A stretch of 64,000 nt of DNA, from NCBI RefSeq assembly GCF_017654505.1, contig NC_054548.1, positions 24,176,870 through 24,240,869 of the forward strand, written 5' to 3'. The notes beneath the pieces were generated by a model, which did not search any database, had not been told where the DNA came from, and saw nothing but the letters and a program-made list of their open reading frames with translations. A program made the translations under genes and the position numbers. Source of the stretch: Polyodon spathula. Taxonomy: Eukaryota > Chordata > Actinopteri > Acipenseriformes > Polyodontidae. This document shows positions 15,267 through 27,453 of this stretch, one piece after another. Every line of letters starts with the position of its first letter. The stretch's first letter is position 1.

Positions 15267-17460
15267 TTGTATAGCTTCGAATAGTTTTGAATTTTGGGAG
15301 GTATATAAATGACAATTTTACACTGTTCTATTCTAAATAGCACTGTATAGTAAAAGAACGTGACATTAATATGACACATTATATTGTAAGTAGTACATTT
15401 GTAAGGGTCTTTCCAAAGTGATCATTGAATACAGCAAGAGTACTCTTTCATGAATATTCTGCAGTTTATATATATATATATATATAATTTTGTATGGGTA
15501 CTGTGACTGTAATTTGCCTCTAAATTCTTTTAATTTTAGTATCTCCTTTTTGGTCCCCTTACTATGAAACATAAATTGACAGCAAGAAATTAAAAGCACT
15601 TTGTCTGTGAGTTTGCTGTTAAAACAATTAGATATTTATCTGTTTAAACAATCAAAACTTTAAATGTTTTTGGAAAGGGAATAAAACTTTTTTTTTTTTT
15701 TTTTTTTGTATGATCTTGGTCCAGCACTGATTTTAGTAATGTGTCTTTTGGAAATCAATACATCTTTCTTTATTTCTAAATATTTCCTCAGGAAAAGCTC
15801 ACTGACATGCATCTGGTTTGCAGATGAAAGAGATACTTGCACAAAGTCCTTCAATTGAGGTTAACAAGCTGGTCCACAAATTAAGACTTTATAGATTAAA
15901 AAAAAAAAAAAAAGCTGTATACTAGAACATTGGCGCTGTATTTGCATATTTTCCAGCAGATTGATATAGAACAGAGATTAAACAGTTGGAAACATAACAT
16001 TTGAGGTTCATCTGAGCTTTATTGGAGACTAGAGATCCACTTTATATTGACCAAAGTGTGTATTTCTACTTGCTTTAATATGATGGGGATATGTATTTTA
16101 GTGACATGCATTTTCTCTTTGCATTTTTTCATTTTTGTCTCTATTATTAATATACTCTCAAGTATAATTGTTGGTGCTGATTATTTTAGGTCCTTGGCAT
16201 TTGCACAACAGAAGAGAGATGCAGTTTTTGGCATTAATTCTGTATTAAATATACAGAACAATACAGAATAGAACAAGATAATTTAATATACAAAATGAAA
16301 GAGGTTAAGGGGACATCAAGAAAATAACAGTTTGGCACAAAAAGGAACCTGGTGGGTCTGTTTCAGTATATACCTGTGAAGGGAACAAGACAGTGGAAGA
16401 AAAACAGCTGTCTGATCTCTCTTATTGCTTGTTTTATTCTCTTCACATGCTTTTTTTCCTAGTTATTTTTTTAATGAATTCTTCAGAATTAATCAGAATC
16501 AAGCATTTTGAAGCAGCCCAACTAACATAAGTTTATGGTATAAACTTATTTTCCTCCCAGAAACTATTTTAATAAACAGCTAAATTATATCAAACTTACT
16601 GCAGCTGGTTTGCATTTCTGTTATGTTATTATGGACAGTTGTTGGCGTTTAGATAATAGTGATATTCTAGTATTTAGTACTACCAGGTAAGATTCTCAGT
16701 TTCACGTATAAAATATTACTCCCCCCAAAGCTGAAGTAGCGCCATTTGTTTTATTGCAGTCTTGTTTGCTCCATTATTACAAGCCATGTTATTTTTTCTC
16801 TGGCTTGCCATTATTGGTCTGAGCAATTAATCGGTGACAGATCCCCTACCATTTTGTACTTCAGCAGTTAAGGAGACGTGGTTTTCCATGAAGTGAGCAT
16901 TACAGATATGCGGTTCCATATTTAACCTTCTGAGCAGCAGAGGAGATGTGGGCCAGCAGGATAATTTAATAGCAAAATATTTTTTTTATTTCCTAATATG
17001 GTTCTTGAAAGTACGCTAGCTCATTTGTCATCTGATAGAACAATGTTAACTGCTGAAATTGGTCTATAAGCTCAAATGAGTCTTTCTGTATAAAAATCTG
17101 TTGCTTTTTGTCGTTAACTCATATTAGGGAGCGGACCTGCTTGCAGTAATGCATGTTCTATTTTTTTATTATTTATCCATCCAGGGAGCTAATGGTAGAC
17201 CCGCTACCACCTGAACCACTAATGCCTCATAAACCATTTCATATGTTCCTTAATCAGAATCTAACAGCGCTCTTCACTTTGACTTGTGACCTAATAAGGC
17301 TGCCATAAGTTTCTGAATGTGTACTCTGTGCAGCTGTCCTCCTTTAGTTCTCTAGGTCAAGTTCGAGCGTCTTTTCATACAGTTTTTATATACTGTTTTT
17401 ATGATTTCCCAAGTTGGGTATAAGTATTCTGTCAACGGAATATAATGGTGTTTCATCTTT

Positions 17461-17466
<6 letters not shown>

Positions 17467-17514
<48 letters not shown>

Positions 17515-17557
17515 ATATATATATATAGATATATATAATATATATATATATATATAT
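17467..17557. repeat. (AT)n microsatellite, interrupted
   Basis: About 90 bp of nearly pure AT/TA dinucleotide with a few breaks. It gives spurious Ile/Tyr reading frames on the minus strand. Confidence 0.95.
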
Positions 17558-18620
17558 TCGCCTCTGCACGCTGCACAGCATCTAGCAATGTATTTGTTTA
17601 CATTGGTTTTGAAAACATATATATTGTTTAAAAGCAAAGAAAAAAAAGAAGGCAGTCTGAAATGTCTTGGTTTTGGTTAGGATTTGTGTAACTCTAGTAC
17701 ATTTGTTTTGGAAACCCCAGACACCAACAATGCTGTTTTTTTGTCTTTGCTTGTCATGTTGCTCTTGCTCTCATGATAAATGAGTAGTCTTGATGCTTTT
17801 CGATTTTAATTAGTAAAACTTGTTTTACTTGTTTTCTTACCAAAAATAATTTAAGAAATCATTTCTAGTCTGTGTAGTTTTTACGGTCTGTCCAGTCTCC
17901 AGCTAGGGGTCGCTGTCAGTCAACTCAGTGGTTCCTTAATTGGCTAATGTAGTTTTACCATCAGCCATTTCATCCTGTTCTGACAGATTTAATTGGCTGA
18001 AGCAGCGCTAGAATGCTTTAATTCGTTGAAATGACTGTCAATCAAAGACCGACTCTGCACTTTCATTTGCCAGCTACAGCGTCTGTCATTCAAAGTGCTT
18101 ACTTTGAAATTAGCGGGTTAAGTTGTAGGTAAGCTTTTGATACTATAGGTATATACGGTGACAGGTACTAGTTTGATTTGAAAATGGGATACAAATGGAA
18201 AACACTTAATACACTGATCTCCGCAGCAGGACGAAGCGGGCCAGTCTGCCTTGCCTCCAGTGAGTCCAGCAGTGTTTAAGCAGGAGAATAATAAGTGCAA
18301 GTTAGTTCTGTTCAACTATATATTTAATGTTTTGTTCTGTGCATATTATTTTTTACTTGTAAATATATGCTATAAATGTCTGTGCAGTACACTTTATATG
18401 CTGCGTTTTCTACGATTTATTTGACAGTTTTTTTATTTGTATAGGAAGGAACTTTAGTTTTACATGGTATAGCTTCGCTGTGACCAAATGTTATTTCAGT
18501 TTGAATGTTGGTAACCGTGGTTGTATTGCATGTTGAATACGATACGATTAAGTGTGTTTAATATTTTGACAGACTGGACATGCCAGTGTCTCAGCTTTCA
18601 GGATCTATTTGTAGAATTTA

Positions 18621-18641
18621 GATGATGATGATGATGATGAT
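18621..18641. repeat. (GAT)7 microsatellite
   Basis: Seven uninterrupted GAT units in a TFG intron. Confidence 0.9.
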
Positions 18642-19541
18642 TTGGCTTCAACTGTTTTATTAGTTGATTGTATTCTGGATATAAAAAAAAAGTCACCCTG
18701 GAATTATGTTCCCCTGTAATACTCTCCCCTTAGTAGATAAAATACCAATTTTTTTATATGTGAAACTTTTTGATTTATTTCTTATATCTCCATGAGTTTT
18801 GTAAGTGCAGATTTACATTTTTACCACATTAATTTAATAATAACAACACAACAAAGTTAAAACCATAAGAACTATAAATAATGATTGCATTATTTTTTAT
18901 GCTGACTTACCAAATGTTTTGGAGGCATGGGTGGCTGGCCCCCTACTGTACAGCATAATCCTGGTTGTGATGCAGTGGAGGGCCCCTTTATTGGGTTACT
19001 GCCATTTTTAATGGAAAAGATGAAAATGAAGTTCTGTTTTTAAGATGTAGTAAAATCACAAGCAATTGGACTAAAGGACTTAGAATCTGGATGCAGATGT
19101 TGATTAGCTCTGGCTATCAAAAGTTTTTTACAATTTAGTAAAAAGATTTAAGTGTTTGAAATACAGTTTTAATCACATTTTTAGTGTCAAACTCTGCATC
19201 CTTTTACATAGTAATTGCAAGGTTTCCTTAAGTATATTTGTACAGTATCATGTATAAGATAGAACACATTTATTTGTGCATTATTTATATTTATTGGTGC
19301 ATATAGATTTTTTTTTTATTATTATGTATTGGTGTTACCAATTTCCTTATCCAGACTAAACTAAAACTCACGGCCAAGATGATATAGCATTAGAGAAATA
19401 CCAATATCGCATGCATCTTCTCATAAATCATTTTCAATTTTAGGATTTTTAGGATTATTACAAAAAACATGTAAGCTCAAATAGTCTTGTCTAGACATCT
19501 TCAATGACACAACTAACTGATGGTGTCTATCTGTGTAACAG

Positions 19542-19640
19542 GTCAGATGTACCAGCAGTACCAGCAGCAGGGTGGCTATGCTCCCCAGCAGCCCCAGGCC
19601 CAGCCACAGCCTCAGCAGCAGTATGGATTGCAGTACTCTG
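19542..19640 (+). CDS. TFG: TFG coding exon (QMYQQYQQQ exon)
   Basis: A 99-nt exon, acceptor CTGTGTAACAG, donor G|GTCAGTAAA, phase 1 in and out. It encodes [19 protein letters not shown] and then a Gln/Pro run to QQYGLQYS. This is the Gln/Tyr-rich low-complexity part of TFG, where family members carry the same QMYQQYQQQ start. Shadow frames of this repetitive sequence are open on both strands. Confidence 0.95.
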
Positions 19641-19921
19641 GTCAGTAAAACCAAATAGTGTGTACAGAATGGTTTTTTGGCAAAAGCATACTGTATGCTT
19701 GTGTTCTGATTGATAAATGTATTGATTAAATGTATATTTTTGTATACACACAAAAAAATCCCAATAATGAAATGTTTCACTGTTTGGATTGGCAGTCTGT
19801 CTGACAGTGTAATTAGGTTGGGGAGTTCCACTCCTGCTCTTAGTATCATCTCTCTTAATGTGATAGTTACTGGAAGTCTTGTAGATTTCATTCAGGTTCT
19901 TTTTTTCATTATGTTTTCCAG
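19641..19921 (+). other. TFG last intron with NAGNAG acceptor
   Basis: A 281-bp intron with donor GTCAGT. Its acceptor is the tandem CAGCAG at 19919-19924, so splicing may occur after 19921 or after 19924, changing the protein by one Ala. Confidence 0.85.
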
Positions 19922-20316
19922 CAGGTTACACTCAGCAGGCAGGCCCTCAACAGACGCCCCAGCAACAATTCCAAGGCTACAACCCGCCAACATCGCAGGC
20001 TGCTGCACCTGCCCCTGGTTTTGCAGGGCAGCCCCAGCAACTGCCATCCCAAGCTCCACAGCAGTATCCAGCGGGCTCCTTCCCTCCACAGAACTACACC
20101 ACACAAGTCTCTCAGCCTGCTAACTACAACATGCCCCCAGCCTCCCAGACAGGCATAGCCCCCAACCAGCCAGGCGGAGGTTACCAGCCCCGACCAGGCT
20201 TCACACCACCTCCAGGTAGCACAGTGACCCCCCCACCAAGCAGCGCAAACCCCTATGCACGCAATCGCCCCACTTTCGGGCAAGGCTACACCCAGCCAGG
20301 CCCTGGTTACCGGTAA
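19922..20316 (+). CDS. TFG: TFG terminal coding exon
   Basis: The last coding exon, about 130 residues, with stop TAA at 20314-20316. It reads (A)[19 protein letters not shown], continues as a Gln/Pro/Ala/Tyr-rich tail with [18 protein letters not shown], and ends [22 protein letters not shown]. The C-terminal end matches the family closely and is the part that binds partners of the inner COPII coat. The start at 19922 uses the first AG of the tandem acceptor; 19925 is the alternative. Long antisense frames over this exon (to about 20451) are shadows of its skewed composition. Confidence 0.95.
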
Positions 20317-20960
20317 AACCCCTCCTCCAGTCTGCCTATAGAGCTGCTCAAGTAATCCTTTCCATCCTGATACAGTAATCAAGCAACAATATACATTGTT
20401 TGTTTTTTGGATAAACTTAAAAAGTGGAGCAAATGTTGTTTTCAAATTCAAGTAAATACATACAAAATATACGTTGTTTCTGCTAATGGAAAGACCAAAT
20501 AGGGTTTATTTTTTTGTTTTGAAATGTATTGGTATCATAAATAAATACAAAAACAGTTTTTTGGAACACTACCTAGATAGATGCTAAAATCGAAAATAAC
20601 GAGAGTTGTAGCCTGACTTGTCTGATGGATATTAACTTCTTAGCTTGAAGATTAGATCATGGATTTCTTTTTTCTTTTTTTTGACTTGGTTTTTACTAAT
20701 ACCAGACTGTTGATTCATGATCCCATGCTGTAGGGACATTGTGTTCTGTAAAAATTGTTTTCTTGGAAAGCTAATAAAGGTAATGAGATTCAGCCCTTTG
20801 TTTTAAGTTTTGTTTTTAAACATGACAATTTTTACTTCACTTATTAAAATCTTGATTTCCAGGTTGGATAATCATTTGCCTCATATCTCCTTGTCTTGTT
20901 TTTATTATACATAAACATGAAAAACTGTAATAAAGTAGACTTTACACAATAAACTTGTGT
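20317..20960 (+). promoter_or_regulatory. TFG: TFG 3' UTR with candidate poly(A) signals
   Basis: After the stop the sequence is AT-rich and non-coding. AATAAA hexamers occur at 20773-20778, 20929-20934 and 20948-20953, any of which could end the mRNA. Which one is used cannot be told from sequence. Confidence 0.6.
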
Positions 20961-21119
20961 AAACAAGTGTAGAAAGCTGTATGCACATATAAAATTGTAA
21001 AACATAAATAACTAGTTATAAAAATAGCATAAAACAAAAATAGAACAACTTGCGCAACATGAAAACACTTTGGGGTGAAACAGATTTCAAAGGCTTGTTC
21101 TGTTCAGAGTTCTGTTACA

Positions 21120-21525
21120 GCTTTCGAACACAGTCTACGCAAAAAACACGCTTTTCACTGTACCAGTAGATTTGCCACAAACTTTTCACAACGGGCGCAG
21201 ACATCAGAAGTTCTCTTTATTGCATTTAGCAACCTGGCATTGTCTTTTATTCCTTGTGGCAGAGGGCGCAGCGCTTGCTGAAGGTTGAGGGGCATTTGCC
21301 AGCCGGCTTTCATGTCTCATCAAAATGTTTCTGCTGTAGGTCCAGGGCTAGCTGCAAAATGAAGTCCCTCCGAGTGATTCTGTTGCTGGTGCACTCCTTG
21401 TATAAAACCAGAACATTATAAAAAACAGCCATAGGCCACCTTTGACAAAATTCAGCCATGCCATCCACATTGTACTTCGATGCGTTGTAAAATGCAACAG
21501 TCTCTGGCTTTCGTTTAGCATCAGT
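21120..21525 (-). pseudogene. piggyBac transposase C-terminal relic
   Basis: On the minus strand a frame reads KPETVAFYNASKYNVDGMAE, then RWPMAVFYNVLVLYKECTSN, then RRDFILQLALDL, ending at a stop after HFDET. Further on, with frameshifts, come KRCALCHK and TSDVCARCEKFV. The YN-K-VD...RWPM-FYN-L order and the following C-C-H...C-C cysteine-rich tail are characteristic of the end of piggyBac/PGBD transposases. Part of the loop between MAE and RWPM is deleted, and stops and shifts make it a fossil. It lies downstream of TFG. Confidence 0.75.
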
Positions 21526-21960
21526 CCCGATGCTTAGGGATGGTATTTAGTCACGGTGGTTGCGGGTGTCGCGGATTCCGTGACTTTTGCTAGTGTCTGC
21601 GATTTTTGCTGATGTGCGTGACTTGCGAGGATGTCAGTAAATTGTGTTCAATCTGTATGTGATTTTATTGGAAAGTGTTTCTTATTAACATTAAATTTCG
21701 CATTTAAAAAAACATGCATTTATCATTTATTAATTCTAATAAATAATTACTTATTTAAAATAGCTCCAGCTTTATACTTTGTCCTGTTTTTTTGGAGAAG
21801 AAAAAAAAATTCTGGGTCAAACTAAGCTCTTCGATTAAATACTTCTTGAATGTTATGTTAACAGATCATAAATTCAGTGTGTGTGTTTTATACAAACTGC
21901 CAGCATTTCCTTGTGGGACATACATTGAAGAGTTTTCTTAAATTATTGTTACACGTGTTT

Positions 21961-22398
21961 AATTGTTGTATTGTTGCACTTAATTTATTATTTTATTGTG
22001 TTACAACATGGAATCACAATGGATTTAATTAGGAGTTTTTGCCACTGATCAACAAAAAAGTCCATAATGTCAAAGTGAAAAATAAAATCTACAAATTGTT
22101 CTAAATTAATTACAAATATGCAATCAATTATTTTCTGTTTCATAAGTATTCACCCCCTTTGCTGTGACACACCTAAATAAGCTCTGGTGCAACCAATTAT
22201 CTTTAGAAGTCACATAATTAGTTGAATTGAGTCCACCTGTGTGCAATTAAGGTGTTTCACATGATTTCAGGTTAAATACACTTGTCTGGGAGATCCCACT
22301 GTTGGTTAGTACATTCCTAACAAAAACTACATCATGAAGACGAAGGAACATTCAAAGCAAATCTGGAATAAGGTTCTTCAAAAGCATCAATCAGGCCC
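21961..22398 (+). mobile_element. Tc1 family A fragment (left end plus start of transposase)
   Basis: This starts with the left inverted-repeat segment GTGTTACAACATGGAATCAC, runs through the inner direct repeat AAGTATTCACCCCC (about 22144-22157) and the same TTTGCTGTGACACACC...ATGAAGACGAAGGAACATTC as the copy at 10.7 kb, then stops inside the HTH region near 22398. It therefore preserves left-end sequence that the 10.7-kb copy lacks, but has no catalytic part or right end. Confidence 0.85.
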
Positions 22399-23229
22399 TA
22401 TGCATATTAATGAACCTGTCCCTGCTGCAATTCAAAAGTATTCATACTCTGACAAGAAAAATGAAATTACTAGCTAGTTGAGGCACCTTTAACAACAATA
22501 ACCTCTTTTAAATGATTAGGATGATTTGTCAATTAGCTTTTGGCATGATTCTTTAGTGATATATATATATAAATTAATATACAGGCAACTATGTTGCCCC
22601 TCATATTTTCCTTCAAACCTTGCTGTTTTCTGGTCCTTCATGCCAAATCATGGACATAATATAGGTTATCTTATAAATACGAAATATGAACCATCACTAA
22701 TGGGTTATTCCCCTTTAAGAACCCAAGAACTAAAGCATGTATGCCAGCAAACTCCCGCGAGAGTGCATTACACTGTGCGAGTTACCCCGACAAAAGCACG
22801 CTGCAGCCATTTGCAAATTCTCTTTTTGTTTTTCACTATGAGTGAATGCATCCGGGCTAAGTTTACATTACTTACTCAATTTGTGACTCTTATTAAACTG
22901 TTTTTTGCAGGTTTCTGTCTTATAACAGTGTTTTTTCCTTCAGTTGATAATATCTGCCATGGTTAAAAAAAAAAAAAAATTCTGCCGTGAGCTGGTTAGC
23001 CCAAAGCGGTCGTCCGCCAGCGGGAGCCTGCGGCTTACGTTCACCCTCCCCCGGGTCTAGCTCACTCTTGCAGTGAAGTACTTTCATCTGGATAGGGCTC
23101 TGTTCCAGAATTAAACATAGAAAATAAAAATATGGTACTACCCCGGCTAGGATAGTTTCTTTATCTAGAACAGTTCAATACAATCTCAGGAAGAGTTTAC
23201 TTCACAGAGGAAAGAGCTGCTACAATCTG
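22399..23229. other. Unclassified intergenic sequence
   Basis: Apart from the small inverted Tc1 piece, this holds an A-run at 22966-22979 and a GC-rich stretch after it (about 22980-23070) that could be the end of a SINE-like repeat or the leader of the DIRS element. No gene is recognised. Confidence 0.4.
22430..22560 (-). mobile_element. Short Tc1-like 3' fragment, inverted
   Basis: The minus strand of GAGGCACCTTTAACAACAAT corresponds to the AAAGGTGCCTC motif that follows the transposase C terminus in Tc1 family A. It abuts the previous fragment in opposite orientation. Short and diverged, so boundaries are approximate. Confidence 0.4.
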
Positions 23230-24031
23230 ATGCATTGCAAAACATTTCAAAATAGGAGACAGAAAAACACCACATTTTTATCGGTAGTTTCTGGGGCACA
23301 TGGTAGCATCAGTCTTCCTAGTAAGAGATTGCGGTGTTACATATGAGACATGCGCAAAGGTGCCTCCTTCCTTCTTGGAACCACACCCTGCCAGACTCCC
23401 AGCGCATCAAGGTCTCCCCAGGGTCAGCCACAGAAGCCAGATGGTGGCAGCTTTCACCTTGGGTATGCATGGGGATACCGCTATCTCCACATCCACCTAC
23501 TCTCCGTCTATATACAAAGACGCATGTGGTATGACCCAGGGCATGTGGTCAACCAAACAGAAATCTCACCACATAAGTTATTTGGAGCTCTTAGCAATCT
23601 CCCTGACACTAAAGCACTTCACTCCAATATTGAAACAAAAAAACAGTTCTGATCCTCACAGACAACACCACAGCAGTAAAGTACATAAACCACCACGGAG
23701 GCACAAGATCATGGAACCTCTGCACACAAGCCATGTACATCTGGAACTGATGCAGAACACAGGACATCTCTATAAGGGCAGCTTAATTACTAAGACTCGA
23801 CAATGGCCTACTCAGCAGGATAACGGCACCCCACAAATTCAACCAGACATCCTAGAGTGGATATTCAATGAACTAGGTCACCCAAAAATAGACTTGTTTG
23901 CAACAGCAGAAAATACCCAGCTGCCACTCTTTTGCTCCTGTGTTCACCAGGAGACAGCAATAGCAACAGACGGTCTGCCCATTTCATGGTCAAACTTCCT
24001 GATGTATGCATGCCCGCCCTTACCTCTAATC
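23230..24031 (+). mobile_element. DIRS-type retrotransposon, 5' portion (RT end and RNase H)
   Basis: A degraded pol region. It shows FLGHMVASVFLV (end of reverse transcriptase), WSTKQKSHHISYLELLAISL and, one frame over, LTDNTTAVKYINHHGGTRSW (RNase H), then HPKIDLFATAENTQLPLFCS and WSNFLMYACPPLPLI. These are the hallmarks of vertebrate DIRS1-like pol. Frameshifts separate the blocks, so it is dead. The frame is cut at 24031 by a hAT insertion and resumes at 25583. Confidence 0.85.
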
Positions 24032-25582
24032 TAGGGATCGGTCGGTATACCGGTTTTTCGGTTTACCGCGGTTTAGGTAAATTAAGGTATTAATACCGTT
24101 GCTTTTATTCTAAACCGCAGTTATCATAATTTGGTTATACACCGGTCAATGCATTTTTCAACTGTAAACACGCTTCTTCTAAATAAAGCAATGGTACTTG
24201 CAGCCTTAGTAAAGTGTCTGAGGATGATCTTTTTGTGAACTGATACTGTATTTTGATAATGGTTTTGAAGGAAACTGTCAACAACACAGAATACACGTTT
24301 TAATTGCTGCATTTTGTTACCCAGAGCTTGCTGTGCTGGTTGCTCTTGGCTGCTATCTTTCTGACGTCACATGCAGCTTTTGGAGAAACGCCTTCTCCAA
24401 ACCTTTCTGCGTAGCACACATTTTCAACGTGCTGTATTTATAGTTGTCTGGATTATCAACAGTCAGTTTAATGTAATTGATTAACATTAACTTTATTGTA
24501 AAATTATACATCACTTATCACAGATTTAGTACAATATGTTTGTTTAAATTATTGATGTATTTATTTAATATAGCGTTGACAAGGCTGTTCACGGCTTCAT
24601 TGTATATTGATAAAATGTCATTCGCCTCCACTAACAAGGTGGCAGCAGTAGTTTTTGTGGTTATTTGCATTACGATTGTCAGGCCACTCGTGATCTTCGC
24701 TTCGTCCCTTTGGTTCACAGCCGCAGCCAGACTCCCACAGTAACATTTCAAAGCTGCGCTGGGCTATGCAGAATCTGCACAGATTTCTGTGGGTGTTGAG
24801 TGAAGTCTACAGCGCATCTCCGTGATTCTGTGCAGAACTGCTGAAATCTGCGCTGTAAGAGCACGACCGATGTCTCAAATAAAACTACCACAGACCCGCG
24901 ACTGCAGCAAGATAGCCTACTTATTATCAACATAGTTTTGTTTAAACAAGTTGTAAGTGAAGAAATCTTTTTTCTTTTTTTTTACAAACTCCACATGTGT
25001 AATAATCATTGAATGCTTACTTGTTCAATGTTGTAAATGTAAAGTATTGAAAAAATAAACAACTCATCTCTGCTCTTAAATAATAACCTGTGGTACATGT
25101 TTGTGTTTTAAGCAAAAGATCGATCATTTCCCAATTCTATTTGCCATCAATCTTTTTTTTTTTAATGTTTTTACTGTTTTTATTTAATTCTATACGTTAA
25201 TGTTTTAACAAACTACAGCACCACGTCATTTTGAGCAAATAATAGATCTTAATACTGCTGTAGTGTAACATTGAGAGTGTACAACTTTAGTTTTTTTTTT
25301 TTTTCAATTATTATTCTGATCTTTATAAAAAAGAAACGTACCAAGTTATTTGGCATAGTAAAATACTAAATACCAAATGTTTAAATCATTCCATGAAAGG
25401 AAGTGTGTTTTGTTGGGTTTTTTTTGGTGAATTACAGTAATTTAAGTGATTTACATTAGTCTCTTCTTTTGAGCATTTATTATATAACTTGCATGATATA
25501 GTGTGTACCGTGATATTAAGGTTACCACGGTATTTTTTTCCCGGTTATCATACCATGCAAATTTTATATCGTCCAATCCCTA
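24032..25582. mobile_element. hAT-type DNA transposon nested in DIRS
   Basis: A 1551-bp element starting TAGGGATCGGTCGGTATACC and ending CGTCCAATCCCTA, so the tips are inverted TAGGGATYGG. It is flanked by a perfect 8-bp duplication CTCTAATC (24024-24031 and 25583-25590), the hAT target-site length. Both ends also carry GGTA(T/A)ACCG(C)GG-like subterminal motifs. No intact transposase was seen, only short fragments, so it is non-autonomous or decayed. Confidence 0.85.
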
Positions 25583-27095
25583 CTCTAATCCCAGAGGTAC
25601 TCAAGAAGGTAAGAAGAGACAAAACCAGTCTCATATTAGTAGCCCCCTACTGGCCCAAGAGGTATTGATTCTCGGATTCTACAACTAACCAAGTCAAGAC
25701 CCATGCACTTTCCACTAAACCCCAACATGTTCTCACAATGGGGAAACTACTACACCACAGTCCAGCACCTGTTCAACTTGTTGCTTGGAGATCAAGTGGC
25801 AACAATTGAGGGATAGGGGGCTATCTGACTAAGTGGTAAACATTTTACTTGCTTCAAGAAAACCATCCACCTTTCAAGCCTATTCCGGTAAATGGAGGGA
25901 GTTTGTTTCCTGGTGAAAATCATAATCCATGCACCATTCAAACATTCCCCTCGTGGAATCTTTATCTTCGCTTAGACATTTATTCCATAAAGATCTCTCC
26001 CTGTCCTCTATTAAGGTACATGTTGCTGCAATCTTCAGCATTTTACCTGGCTAAGATAATCACCAGGTGGGCTCCCATCCGTTAGTTACCTGATTTATTA
26101 AGGGAGTGAACCATCTAAAACCCCAGAGTATTCCACAATGGAGCCTCAGACTGGTACTTAATAAGCTCTTAGGACCACCATTTGAGCCCATGGCAACTTG
26201 TGATATAAAATATCTGACATGGAAAACGACATTTTTGAGGATTGTTTACAGAACTAATCCTCAATTCTTACCGAAGGTGGTAACTGAATTCCATATAAAT
26301 TGAACCATAACATTTCCAGATTTCTACCCAAAACCTCACAAATCAAGGTAAGAAGCTAGACTTTGTCTTACAGATGTCGTAAGAGCCCTAAACTTCTACA
26401 TCCATAGTACCATCGGTAGCAGACCATCAGGGTAACTTTTTAACTTTTTTGCACTGGATAACATCATGCATTGAGTTCTGTTACAGGCTTGACAGCAAAA
26501 CAGATCCAAAACCCATCAAAGCTCACTCAGTAGTGGAAGTGGCTACTACTTGGACAAAATTTAAATCTGTTTCGATTCAGGACATCTGCAATGCCGCCAC
26601 TTGGGCATCTTTTGATACTTTTATCATACACTTTACCTGCAATGTATCTTGCTCTCAACCTACCTTTGCTTGTTCGGTTTTATCTGTTGTTTCTTCCTTC
26701 AAGCATCTAACCTACCATCCTTCAGTCGACATTCTTTGGCATAGTTTATGTTGTGTGGAGTTCATCAGTCGAGGTAAGAAGACGAAGATTACCTGTAATA
26801 TGGTTTCTTCATTGGATGATGAACTCCACACACCTATATCCCACCCTCCTGACCCCCATTATCTTTTCATTACTATTTTTCTTGTTGTTTGGTCTACTTT
26901 GGTGAAATTTGGACAACCTGACTTGGATACAAGGTGGGGGTTTTATGGAGGAGGAGCATGCATTTGGCACCAATGAGGATTATAAAAAGGATCTCTGGGA
27001 AAGAGATTTGGTTCTTTCTCCTGACCCAAGCGACATGGAGACCAGAAGTTCACATTGTGTAGAGTTCATCATCCAATGAAGAAATCATATTGAAG
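25583..27095 (+). mobile_element. DIRS-type retrotransposon, 3' portion (tyrosine recombinase and terminal repeats)
   Basis: Continues the DIRS pol frame after the hAT insertion with EVLKKVRRDKTSLILVAPYW, then a degraded tyrosine recombinase: KVHVAAISAF-like, LVLNKLLGPPFEPM, YLTWKTTFL, and SIQDICNAATWASFDTFIIH. Frameshifts and stops are frequent. Where DIRS recombinases usually have a Tyr after the final His, this copy reads IHFTC, so the nucleophile appears lost (inference). Past the coding part, related GTGTGGAGTTCATC and GATGAACTCCACAC blocks (26753-26832) and a third near 27057 look like DIRS terminal/internal complementary repeats. Confidence 0.8.
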
Positions 27096-27453
27096 GTAAT
27101 CTTTGTTTACACGTTAGATTATGCACAGTGACCTGAATGAAAACCATACAAACCAAATAGCTAAATGTATTTATAGACTTGTTTCTCCTTTAAAACATAA
27201 ATATTTAATGCAGTCTATATGCATTTAAATAATGGATTTCGGAAGAAAAAACTGATGATGTGCATCTAACTAGTATTTTGTTAATGAAAAGTGGACACAC
27301 TAAATACTGACTTCTGACTTTGTTGAATTTAAGGGAGATACAGTTGATATTGAAATTCTGTGTAACTGACAGTATTGTTTGTCTGTATAGAACAATTGAT
27401 AAGCATACTTTTTTTTTTTTACGTGGATTAATAGGTCGCACAATGACTCATGT

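Larger units (their letters stand above)
12076..19541 (+). other. TFG large intron, 3' part
   Basis: No exon or intact transposon was found. The stretch contains A- and T-runs, a mixed A13-G17 tract (15237-15266), short TA repeats near 15470, a long AT array (17467-17557) and a GAT array (18621-18641). Reading frames on either strand are short and show no recognisable domain. Confidence 0.6.

Noticed and set aside
19909..20451. 180-codon antisense frame over the TFG last exon
   Set aside because: Shadow of the Pro/Gln-rich coding exon; Trp/Gly/Cys-rich without a family, and the sense strand is clearly coding.
23300..24034. A host gene from the 244-codon frame
   Set aside because: The content is DIRS reverse transcriptase/RNase H sequence with frameshifts.
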